Source: Acestrorhynchus altus
Lineage: Eukaryota > Chordata > Actinopteri > Characiformes > Acestrorhynchidae
Direction of reading: 5' to 3'
DNA: 64,000 nt
Assembly: GCA_034509495.1 (NCBI GenBank)
Contig: CM067523.1
Span: forward strand, 16,325,216 to 16,389,215
This document shows, piece after piece, positions 33,029 through 43,079 of the stretch. The number at the start of each line of letters is the position of its first letter. Positions within the stretch are counted from its first letter, which is position 1. The notes beneath the pieces were generated by a model, which was not told the origin of the DNA, did no database searches, and saw only the letters and a program-made list of their open reading frames with translations. A program made the translations under genes and the position numbers.

Positions 33029-34582
33029 ATTTATTTGGAATGGTAAAGTTCCCAGAGTAAGATATTCTGTTCTTCAAAGATTTGGGTCTGATGGAGGCCT
33101 GGCCCTACCCAATTTAAGGTTTTATTACTGGTCGGCACACATACACAAAATTCTTTACTGGCAACATTCACCCGAACTGCTCTGGTGCAGATTGGAATCG
33201 AGATCCTGTTCTTCGTCCTCACTGCTTGCATTGCTTACGTCTCCCTTACCATTAAAGATTGCCAAATTTACAGATAACCTGCTGGTTCTTTCCACACTTC
33301 GAATTTGGCCCCAATTTCGATGTTATTTTAATTTAAAGTTACCCTCTCCAGCTATGCCCCTACTAAATAACCATCTGTTCCCGCCAACTCTGACTGATAC
33401 AGCTTTTAATATGTGGCGAGACCGAGGTATATGTTCTTTCCAAGATATTTACAAAGCTGGCACCTTTCGCAGTTTTCAGCAGTTAGTTTCAGATTTTGGC
33501 CTGTCGAGGACACATATGTTTCGTTATTTTCAGGTTCGACACTGTGTATCCTCACTTTTTCCAAGCTTCATCTCGCTTCCCGCCAAGACATTGTGTGATG
33601 ATCTTTTGGTCATTGATTTATCTCAGAAATCTGTGATCTCAAAGATCTGTACTCATCTATTGAGTGCTGATGGGCACACATTGGACACATATACAAAGGG
33701 TTGGGAGAGTGAACTTGGTACTACGTTTTCTGAATAATGGTGGGACGAGGCTACGGGCATCATACGTTCCAGTGCACCATGTGCTAAACTTCAGTTAATA
33801 CAGTTTAAGGTCATTCACAGAGTTCATCGTTCAAAGTCTCACTTAACAAAATTCCATCCAAATATCAGTGATGAATGTGATCGGTGTGGTGCTTCCCCCT
33901 GCAACCTGAGCCATATGTATTTTTTTTGTTCCTCCCTCAGCAGATTCTGGACTGAATTTTTCAATACAGTGTCTAAAATATTCGGTGTTAATATTCCCCA
34001 GAATCCGCTCGTGGCTATATTTGTTTTTTCTAAAAACATCTCTGGGCTGTCCACACTTCAACATGAGGTCTTGGCTTTCATGTCTTTACTAGCAAGGCGA
34101 CTTGTTCTTTTGCTATGGAAGTCCCCAACTCCTCCATCAATTTCTTCTTGGTTTCGGGATGTGATTTACTTTTTAAAATTGGAAAAGATCAAATTTACAA
34201 CAAAAGGTGACACGGCCGCATTCTACTGTAAATGGAATCCACTTTTGTTATACATTGCATCACTTAAGGTTTTTCCTGATGACTGACTGTTTATTTACCC
34301 CTTTTTATAAATTATTTATTTATTTTGCACACTTTATTTACTGCTATTTAGCACCCCTTTTATTTACTTATTTATTTATTTTTATTTATCCCTTATCTGT
34401 TTTTGTTTGGTTGTTTTTGTTTGTTTTTGTTTGTTTTGTAGATATTTGGTTAAAATGGGCAGTGGTATAATGTTATATTGTATAAGGTATATTTCCTTAT
34501 TATTTACTTACTATATTTTGTATTATGTATGTGAATTGTTGTATGTGTTTACCATTGTCCTAAATAAAACGTTTAAAACAAA
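33029..34582 (+). pseudogene. 5'-truncated L1-type LINE (ORF2 C-terminus)
   Basis: The insertion opens inside the C-terminal part of an L1-clade ORF2 (FIWNGKVPRVRYSVLQRFGS, GGLALPNLRFYYWSAHI). It stays in one frame to a TGA near 34,285, apart from a single TAA at 33,735-33,737. A zinc-knuckle motif CX2CX8HX4C (CDRCGASPCNLSHMYFFC) starts at 33,876, as expected for the L1 C-terminal domain. The 3' UTR is T-rich, ends with AATAAA (34,562) and a short A-tail, and is bounded by a perfect 18-bp target duplication. All this indicates a recent, target-primed insertion of a truncated copy. It lacks endonuclease and RT catalytic core, so it cannot move by itself. Confidence 0.93.
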
Positions 34583-34600
34583 AAAAAGTGCCTGTTCTAC
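34583..34600 (+). repeat. Target-site duplication, right copy
   Basis: Identical 18-bp partner of 33,011-33,028, directly after the A-rich 3' end of the L1 copy. Confidence 0.9.
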
Positions 34601-34683
34601 CTCAGAAGACGTTGTTCCACACCTGCACTGTGGAGAGCATCCTGACAGGCTGCATCACCACCTGGTACAGGAACTGCACCACT
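34601..34683 (+). pseudogene. Rex1/CR1-like LINE, segment 3
   Basis: A short piece that continues the host LINE after the L1 insertion, encoding an 'ESILTGCITTWYRNCT'-type block (34,634-34,683). It is cut again by the next insertion. Confidence 0.75.
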
Positions 34684-35384
34684 TATTCTGTCCTCGCATA
34701 AGTGTTCTGGACCATGCTAGACAGATAGCTGACAAAAAAGAGTTCAGGCATTGCTAGCGTTTTCATCTTTTATTGTAAAACTTAAAAAATAAACATAAAA
34801 ATATACATCAACATTTTGCACAACTTACCTGCATATTTGGTCTTTAAATAAACACGTGAATTAAAGAAAAATGTATGAACCTTGCGCTCAGATTTGCCAG
34901 CTGGGCACCGGCTCACCCGTGACCCTATTCAGGAATAAACAGTTCAGAAAATGAATGAATGAATGAATGAATGAATGTATGAACCTTGTCAACTAAACAT
35001 GTTGCAATGAGTTAACCCATTCCTGCTCACACAATAACCTGGAGAAGCCTGTTTGCACTCTATGCATTACTTATTATCATTAGCGTGCCAGTATAAGGCA
35101 AGCTAGAAACACATTCGGCCAAGTTACGGCTAACGTAGAAACATTATGCATAGCAACACAACATCTCAATTGTTTCTTATCAAAACAACGTTCTGATATA
35201 ATAACAGTAGTCTACTTACGGACAAAGATACTCCAAGGCTTAAAAACGCTGAAAACACTGTCTCTCTGCTGTGCTGCGGGCGACCATGCTCACTGACTGA
35301 CTTTTTTAGCAAAACGAAACCTAAGGGGGCAGTAAATCAACAGAATACCAACACAGAATATAAACATTTCTCAGTATCACAGTA
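34684..35384. mobile_element. Insertion of uncertain class with SINE-like tail
   Basis: This 0.7-kb segment interrupts the LINE frame exactly between 'CTT' and 'ERKTLQRLVR'. CACCACT occurs just before it (34,677-34,683) and at its end (35,385-35,391), a possible target duplication. Inside, 34,905-34,976 resembles a fish SINE/LINE tail ('ccgtgaccctattcaggaat' then (TGAA)n). On the minus strand, an ATG at 35,287 is followed by a good splice donor (GTAAGTAG near 35,215). Terminal inverted repeats are weak, so class assignment is open. Confidence 0.45.
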
Positions 35385-36060
35385 CACCACTCTCGAGAGG
35401 AAAACTCTGCAGAGGCTGGTACGCATTGCCCAGCTTCCAAGTCTTCTGAATTTATACACCAGTTGCTGTCTGAGGAAGACAAGCAGGATTATAAAGGGCT
35501 CCACTCACCCAAGCCACAGCCTGTTCCCAGAAGTAGGAGGTACAGAAGCATGAGAACCAGAACCAGTTGGTTCCAAGACAGCTTCTTCCCCCAGGCCACC
35601 AGGCTGCTAAACAATCAGTAGCTCAGTGTTCCAGTAAACAGCCAGTCACAACCTATCTCACCTGTCTCATCACACCATCACACCTTCACACCACATAATC
35701 TCTGTCTGCACTTGCACTTTTCTCACTACCAGAGCAGCAACTAACTGTTCACCAAAGACTTTCTCCCACTGCACCCACCAAACACTGTCTCCCACTACCA
35801 TTTCACACTACAGCTACAATTAATTATATACCCAGTACATATGTAAATATAATGTGAACATTCTGTTTATAGTTTCTACATACACAAAACTTTACAGTGT
35901 AATAATGTATTTATAATCTATGCACAGTGTACATTAATGTGTAAATACTCTACATTACATATAGGAATATGCTTTACCTTTTTTTTCTTCTCCTATGTTT
36001 GTTATGAATCTGTTTTACTTCTATTAGGGACTTTTTAGACCCTATTGGACCCTTTTTTTT
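35385..36060 (+). pseudogene. Rex1/CR1-like LINE, segment 4 and 3' UTR
   Basis: The end of ORF2 (RKTLQRLVRIAQLPSLLNLY, the SHSLFPEVGGTEA-like segment, WFQDSFFPQATRLLNNQ*) ends near 35,623. A 3' UTR follows, with 'cacctgtctcatcacacc' and 'cactgcaccc' type words that are shared with about 56,525-56,870. It completes the LINE whose start is at 31,150. Confidence 0.8.
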
Positions 36061-37486
36061 ACTCACCTGTGAATGTAATGTGACACACTAACTTCTATAT
36101 ATTCTTCAAGAACTAATATTCTTAAAGAGTTAAAGTTTGTGTACCATTAGTACTCAAGTATAACTTTAGCTCAAATTAATATCATGCATTGTTACTTTTA
36201 TGACATTCTCTGTCATAAATCTGATAAGTCTTATCAATTGATTAAATACATCAGTACTTTTTTCCTCATAGTAATTCAATAAATTCTCAATCACATTTTA
36301 GTTTTTACTTATTTTAATTATTTTTTATTTGTTTTTGTATGCAATATCTTTGAGTCTTGATTAGACCATTTGACTACTGACCTGAAAAGAAGATCACCGT
36401 ACACTGACCAGTTATACTTAACATTTACTTGTGTTCTTAAATTACATTTGATCATTCACTTACTTATCATAGTTCAAATGGAATTATTACTCCACATTGT
36501 AAAGGTTAGACTAAAGTTACCCTTAAACGTTCATTGAAATTACTACAGCCTCCTTTCCAAATCATAAGTTTAACAAAACCTACAATTGATATTAGGAGTA
36601 ATTGTGACTGTCACTGATTATCAACTACCTGTAACTGAAAATTACCTAACCGAATGAGATGTGTTATTCTACACAATCTCCACTAACCTACAAGCATACC
36701 AGTAGTTTTCACTCTAAGAACCTATCTTTGTAGACCGTCATCTGTCCCTGCTGTGCTTGTGACTATCAATGCACAATACTCACTTCAATTTCCAGGGTGA
36801 AGTTGAAACCTTCCTTTGGGGGAAGCAAATGCAATGCCAAGCAATTTTGAATCTAGTCTGAACAGATCCATTTACTTAAGTGTCCAATTATGATATGGCA
36901 TTGTCTCCACATGGGACTTGGTGGACCAAAAATTAGTATTAGTAACAACTGTAACCCATTGTCCAGAAAGTATATGGCCTCAGGACCACTTTCATCCCTC
37001 TAGTCAATCAGAAAATAGTCAACAATCTCCTCCCTCCAGTCCAGACAGAAAGTGGGACACACACACACACACACACACACCTGCCCAATAAATGTTTACC
37101 AATATTGATTTAACCCCATTTTCCCTCTTCCAGAATTCACATAATGACAATTACAAGTTAGAAGAGACATTATTTGTCTTAATATGTTGTTTTGAATAGT
37201 ATGAGTATTATATTATTTCTCATGTTTTTAAGGTTTCAGTTGATACAATTTACATCTACTAATCATATTACAATTGTAAGTAAAACTGGATATTCAGAAT
37301 GGTTAAAGGTAATCAATATTCAGTATCTGGTGAATGGAACCTCTTAAACCTCTCTTAAAAGAGAATGTTTTACTCAAATAATAGCTGAATATGCTCTTAG
37401 ATTTCCGGGGTGATTACAATGGAAAAACAACTTGGTGTTATTTTTTTATGCAGTTCAAACTATAGCCCCTCTGTACAACCCATGTC

Positions 37487-37529
<43 letters not shown>

Positions 37530-37785
37530 TGATTTTTGACCTAGGTAATGTCTGGAGCAGAACCTCACAAAGAACTTTGGAATCTTTCACATTTAAATCT
37601 ACTAAAACACTATGTTCTTATTATTTTTTTTATGTTCTTATTATTCTTTAATCCTCTACTAAGTATTTCATATTCTAAAGATACAAGCTGAAAAATATCA
37701 AATATGTTTTTGCAATGTATGAAAATGAAAATTATATGTTAAATGCATTTTAAATTATTTTTAAACATATATATATATATATATA
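36061..37785. other. Unassigned AT-rich DNA with microsatellites
   Basis: No gene recognised. It contains (CA)n at 37,059-37,080 and (TCTG)n at 37,484-37,527. Confidence 0.5.
37484..37527. repeat. (TCTG)n microsatellite
   Basis: About eleven tandem TCTG units. Confidence 0.95.
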
Positions 37786-39250
37786 CAGTGGGGGGAACAA
37801 GTATTTGATACACTGCTGATTTTTCAGGTTTTCCCACTTGCAAAGCATGTAGAAGACTGTAATTTTTATCATAGGTACTCTTCAACTGTGAGTGATGGAA
37901 TCTAAAACATAAATCCAGAAAAATACATTGTATGATTTTTAAATAATTAATTTCCATTTTATTATGTGAAATAAGTATTTGATACACCAGAAAAAGAAAC
38001 TTAATATTTGGTACAGAAACCTTTGTTTGCAATTACACAGATGAGACGTTTCCTGTAGTTCTTGACAAGGTTTGCACACACTGCAGCAGGGATTTTGGCC
38101 CACTCCTCCATACAGATCTCCTCCAGAGCCTTCAGGTTTCGTGGCTGTCGCTGGGCCACACGGACTTTAAGCTCCCTCCAAAGATTTTCTATTGGATTCA
38201 GGTCTGGAGACTGGCTGGGCCACTCCAGGACCTTAAGATGTTTCCTACGGAGCCACCCTTTAGTTGCCCTGGCTGTGTGTTTTGGGTCGTTATCATGCTG
38301 GAAGACCCAGCCACGACCCATCTTCAGTGCTCTTACTGAGGGAAGGAGGTTGTTGGCCAAAATCTCACGATACATGGCCCCATCCATCCTTCCCACAATA
38401 CGGTGCAGTCGTCCTGTCCCCTTTGCAGAAAAGCATCCCCAAAGAATGATGTTTCCACCGCCAGGCTTCACGGTTGGGATGGTGTTCTTGGGGTTGTACT
38501 CATCATTCTTCTTCCTCCAAATATGACGAGTGGAGTTTAAACCAAAAAGTTCTATTTTTGTCTCATCAGACCACATGACCTTCTCCCATTCCTCCTCTGG
38601 AGCATTCAGATGGTCATTTGCAAACTTCAGACGGGCTTTGACATGCGTTGGCTTGAGGAAGGGCACCTTGCGTGCACTGCAGGATTTCAATCCTTGACGG
38701 CGTAGAGTGTTACTGATTGTTTTCTTTGAGACTGTGGTCCCAGCTTTATTCAGGTCATTGACCAGGTCCTGCCGTGTAGTTCTGGGCTCATTCCTCACCT
38801 TCCTCAAGATCATTGATGCTCCACGAGGTGAGATCTTGCATGGCGCCCCAGACCGAGGGAGATTTTCCGTTATTTTGCATTTCTTCCATTTTCTAATAAT
38901 TGCACCAACAGTTGTTGCCTTCTCACCAAGCTGCTTGCCTATTGTCCTGTAGCCCATCCCAGCCTTGTGCAGGTCTACAATTTTATCGCTGATGTCCTTA
39001 CACAGCTCTCTGGTCTTGGGCATTGTGGAGATGCTGGAGTCTGACTGATTGAGTGTGTGGACAGGTGTCTTTTATACAGGTAACGAGTTCAAACAGGTGC
39101 AGTTAATACAGGTAATGAGTGGAGAAGAGGAGGGCTTCTTAAAGAAGAAGTAACATGTCTCTGAGAGCCAAAATTCTTACTGGTTGATAGATGATCAAAT
39201 ACTTATTTCACACAATAAAATGGAAATTAATTATTTAAAAATGATTTTTT
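37786..39250 (-). mobile_element. Tc1/mariner element with truncated right end
   Basis: The left terminus begins CAGTGGGGGGAACAAGTATT at 37,786, next to a TA dinucleotide run. The inner inverted repeat 37,933-37,982 pairs almost perfectly with 39,193-39,246. The matching outer right terminus (about 150 bases) is absent. After 39,250 the sequence changes to a T-rich tract and unrelated DNA. The element encloses an intact transposase gene on the minus strand. Confidence 0.93.
38001..39023 (-). CDS. Tc1/mariner transposase, intact (340 aa)
   Basis: The enzyme catalyses cut-and-paste transposition by binding the inverted repeats and inserting at TA. The ORF has 340 residues, the normal Tc1 length, with no stop or shift. 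The N-terminal paired-like helix-turn-helix region covers about residues 1-115 (GMGYRTIGKQLGEKATTVGA, later VSKKTISNTLRR). The catalytic triad is complete. D153 lies in MWSDETK, D244 in QHDNDPKHTA and E279 in SPDLNPIENLW, with exactly 34 residues between the last two (DD34E). The glycine-rich KPGGGNIILWGC block lies between. The ATG at 39,021-39,023 gives the expected MPKTRELCKD start. It is the best-preserved protein in the window. The right terminus of its own copy is lost, so any activity would act on other copies in trans. Confidence 0.93.
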   Translation of the reverse strand: MPKTRELCKDISDKIVDLHKAGMGYRTIGKQLGEKATTVGAIIRKWKKCKITENLPRSGAPCKISPRGASMILRKVRNEPRTTRQDLVNDLNKAGTTVSKKTISNTLRRQGLKSCSARKVPFLKPTHVKARLKFANDHLNAPEEEWEKVMWSDETKIELFGLNSTRHIWRKKNDEYNPKNTIPTVKPGGGNIILWGCFSAKGTGRLHRIVGRMDGAMYREILANNLLPSVRALKMGRGWVFQHDNDPKHTARATKGWLRRKHLKVLEWPSQSPDLNPIENLWRELKVRVAQRQPRNLKALEEICMEEWAKIPAAVCANLVKNYRKRLICVIANKGFCTKY

Positions 39251-40109
39251 TCATTTTTTCTTTTTTTCTTTTTTTTTTTGTATATAGTTTTGTATATAGA
39301 TACACAGTAATACTTGAAAAGTGTTTTGAAATGAAATGTATTTTTATCAAATATATTTTAAGCTATTTTTAAACATATATTTCTTATATGCATATATTTT
39401 AATAGATATGTTTACTTTTTATTTTATATTTTTTTAAGCATATTTAACTATGCTTCTATATACAACACTTTTTTTCTTGCAATGTATATTTAAATGTATA
39501 TTTGCTAATATTGTACCAAGATATATTTTAAATGTATTAGGAATGTATTATAAAATATATTTGGTACAAAGGCGATATTTTCTGAAATACATTTTAGTGC
39601 ATGAAATGTATTTTGGAATGTTAGTATTAGTAACAACACAGAAATTAGTAACAACACAGAAATAGATCAGGGGTCAGAGATTGCCAAAAGCTTTGTAATG
39701 ATAACTACTTCTTTAACTAATACTTAAGATTGATAGTTAATTGAAGAGTGTTTCCCAAAGCCTGGCTATATAGCTGTGCTGTACGAACCATATGACAGAT
39801 GGGTCTGTTCCTGGCTTGATGTGCTAAGTGGAGTCCCAGTAGTTAATAGTTAACATATAGTTTTTTTCACTGTTTATCATTGTTTTGTTTTTTCACTTTT
39901 GCCCTATTTAGGTGAAAGCTATTTAGTTAGCTAGCTAGCAAATTAAGATAACATTAGCCAGTGAAGTAAGAAATAGCTTATGAAGAATAATAGTTTTTGA
40001 ACAATGCATTTAATAAATTTATAATAATACATTACACAAATACAGTACACAAAAGTATGCTTTCCTGCTTCCATAAAAGCTGATAAATTGCTAACAACTT
40101 TTTTAAACC
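39251..40109. other. AT-rich DNA with repeated 'tattttaaat' words
   Basis: The stretch 39,330-39,600 is rich in variants of 'aatgtattttaaatatattt', a loose tandem-like repeat. The part at 39,331-39,378 resembles the left flank of the Tc1 element (37,721-37,770). No gene recognised. Confidence 0.5.
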
Positions 40110-41420
40110 AGGAATTTATCTATTTACATTTACATTTACATTTGTGGCATTTAGCAGATGCCCTTATCCAGAGCAACTTACAAAAGTGCTTTGCTGTTTA
40201 CTTAGGACATCCTTAGCTAGTAGACAAGGCTGGAATCTAGAGATTCCACACGTTTAGAACGTGTTGAAACAAAAGTCTTTATGGAGTTAAGTACTCCTGA
40301 AAACTTTTGGTACCAGAACAGAAAAGAGTCTGGATGCATGTTTACCTTGCATTCTGAGGGATGGTGGGTCAAGCCGAGCTGTACTTGAAGCTCGAAAGGC
40401 TCTTGGTACAGCTCGAGTTTTGACCATTGCCATCATGTATGGAGGGGCTGGTCCATTTTTGGCTTTGTAGGTCAGCATCAAGGTTTTGAATCTGATGCGG
40501 GCAGCTACAAGGAGCCAATGAAGGGAACACAACAGAGGAGTTACGTGACTGAATTTAGGAACATTGAAGATGAGCCGTGCTGCTGCATTCTGGATAAGTT
40601 GCAATGGTCTGATGATCCGCATAGGAAGGCCAGCCAATAGGGAGTTGCAGTAGTCTAGTCTTGAGATGACAAGAGACTGAACAAGCACCTGAGTGGCCTC
40701 TCTATAGAGAAAAGGTCGAATTCTCCTAATGTTATAAAGGAGAAATCTGCAGGACCGAGTCAGGTTTGCAATATGACCTGTGAATGATAACTGGTCATCC
40801 ACTACTACACCAAGACTGCGTGCTTCAGTAGATGGAGTGACCAGTGAGTTCTCAAGGGAAATGATAAGGTCAGGGTGAGGACCAGTGCTACCAGGAATGA
40901 ATAGCAGTTCGGTCTTGCTGGGGTTGAGTTTGAGGTGATGGGCTGCCATCCATGATGAGACATCAGAGAGGCAAGCTGAGATCCGGGATGAGACCTGGGT
41001 GTCGGAGGGTGGGAAAGAGAGGATGAGTTGAGTGTCGTCAGCATAGCAGTGGTAAGTAAAACCATGAGAAGATACTACTTTACCAAGAGATCTAGCAGCA
41101 GTTTCTCAGTGACCGCAATGAGAGCAGTCACTGTTGAGTGTGCCAGTATGAAGCCAGATTGGTTTGGATCCTGTAAGTTGTTTTGATTGAGAAAGAGCGA
41201 TAGCTGATTGTAGACAGATCGTTCAAGGATTTTTGAGAGGAAGGAGAGTAGTGATATTGGTCTATAATTGCTAATGTTTAAACCATCAAGAGTTGGCTTT
41301 TTCAAGATTGGGACCACTCTGGCAGCTTTGAAAGTAGATGGAACATGACCAGATGACAGTGAGCTGTTTATGATGAAGGTAATGAAAGGAAGAAGGTCAG
41401 GAGCAATTGTTTGGAACCAT
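40110..41420 (-). pseudogene. L2-type LINE with deleted RT centre
   Basis: On the minus strand the RT fingers come first (MVPILKKPTLDGLNISNYRP, SKILERSVYNQLSLFLNQNN, from 41,317). After a deletion near 41,075 comes the catalytic box HCYADDTQLILSFPPSDTQV (about 41,055-41,000). Then follow MAAHHLKLNPSKTELLFIPG, the RSLGVVVDDQLSFTGHI block, SRLDYCNSLLAGLPMRIIRP, LIQNAAARLIFNVPKFSHVT and LHWLLVAARIRFKTLMLTYK. The C-terminus ends near 40,287. The 3' end at 40,115-40,190 has the 'gccacaaatgtaaatg' terminus. Motif A and the PQGS region are missing, and the copy is 5'-truncated, so it is dead. Confidence 0.88.
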
Positions 41421-41934
41421 CTATAATGGTCGAATTTGTGAAATGTGAAAATTATTATGTAGTGGTGCTTTTTGTTTTACATTTATCATTAAGTTGAAGT
41501 AAACAATTGAGCCTCAATCACAAAATAAGCCCGGGAAGGAATGGAAATTTTTATAAATTTTTCAAATTAGTTCATTAAATCTTGACTTAAATAAACTTTT
41601 TCAGAATGGGCTTTTGAGTGTAACGCTCCATTCCAGAGACACTTATCAAGTTATTGTTGTTCACAATTGTTGTGAATTAAACCAGATATCTGATGAGTTT
41701 ATTGCCTCCCACAAAAAAAAATGTGCTTGATTGTTGCATGTATTAAGTCCATAAAACTCAGAAGGTCCCCCATGCACCACATCCCAGCTAGCCTCGCCTC
41801 TCCTCCTAAGAGGACTGAGGCTACCAGTGCCAACTGCCCAAAAACTGACCAAAACAGATAGGGACAATCATTATCTTTGCCTAAATACCTTCTTAAATAA
41901 GGTCACAGTTAATCCAAGGCAGAAATAAAAACCC
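41421..41934. other. Unassigned DNA
   Basis: AT-rich sequence without an identifiable feature. Confidence 0.4.
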
Positions 41935-42085
41935 TGGTCAGGGTGCCAGACTATCGCAGGGTACAAAAGACACACAAACAGTCAGACTCACACCTAGGGG
42001 GAAATTTAGCATGGTAAATTCACCTACCATAAGTACGATGAGGAAACCAGCATGAACACGGGGAGAATGCACAGTTAATGAAGCA
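41935..42085 (+). mobile_element. Fish LINE 3'-UTR-like repeat fragment
   Basis: The order 'ggtgccagactatcgcaggg', 'actcacacctagggggaaat', 'aattcacctacc', 'gaaacc' and 'acacggggagaatgcac' follows a very common fish dispersed repeat. I associate it with the 3' end of non-LTR elements. It is divergent and has no coding part. Confidence 0.5.
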
Positions 42086-43079
42086 GGCGACTAACCCACA
42101 ACCCCAGGCACCTGCAGCTGTGTGACACACACAAAATCACAGTATCTGCAGCACACCAGACAGAGACAAAGAACCTTAAATACACTGACTGACATAGACT
42201 GTAACTACAGATAGGCAGGGCTATACATGACAAAGCAGTAAGCAATAAAGGTGGGGCAGAGGGCAAAATAAAACAAAACCAAAACAAAACAGAGACTCAA
42301 GCTAAAAAGCATGTAGCCAAAGAAAGACATGGGAGCCAAACAGGACAGAAACATGACTATTATGTGTTACTTTTATGTGTCTCTGAAAACCATTAAGATC
42401 GATCATTACAGCATTATAGTTTACAACTTCACAGATTTCAGCTCATCCCTTAGAGTCATAGATTCAGTACAATTCAGTATGTGAGCAGAGTTCCAATATA
42501 CAGACATTCTTCCCATCATTTAACCCCTGGTTCTTGCCCCTCAGGCCAGCCTCCTGGTAAGGAAGGACTTCCAAATTTGGTTCCTAGCGGGTGTAGAGAA
42601 TGGTCAAGATTAGGGAATTACGTTATCTAGCTATTTTCCCCATTCAGCATAAATTTGACAAAACAACCAGATAAAGGATGTAATCATATTCCTATCCTTC
42701 ACCTTATTTCGACATTAGCATTGTCGAATAACAGGATCCAGGAGACAGACCCCAGGGCCATACTCAGAGGTGTCTAGCCATTGTCTAGATAAATATACCT
42801 CCCGTTGATCCCGTTATCTCTAAGCGAGTACATGCAATAATATACTTGGATATAGTCATATTAATGAACATATTACCTGAGATTTAACCTGAGATATACC
42901 TTTAGGATATCACCTCAATACTGCAATATCAATCCAGGTCTGGAAGAACCTCTCCTGACCCCACAAACCTTAGTCAGCCAGCACAGGATCAGTACAAATA
43001 ATACATGATTAAATTATGATTAGTCAAAAATTGGTTTGCCCCACATGACCAACTGTAATTATTAGTTTCTATGTTTCTT
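42086..43079. other. Unassigned DNA before the satellite
   Basis: No gene or repeat family recognised. Confidence 0.4.

Noticed and set aside
38062..38526. Plus-strand 154-codon frame over the Tc1 element
   Set aside because: It is the antisense of the intact transposase.
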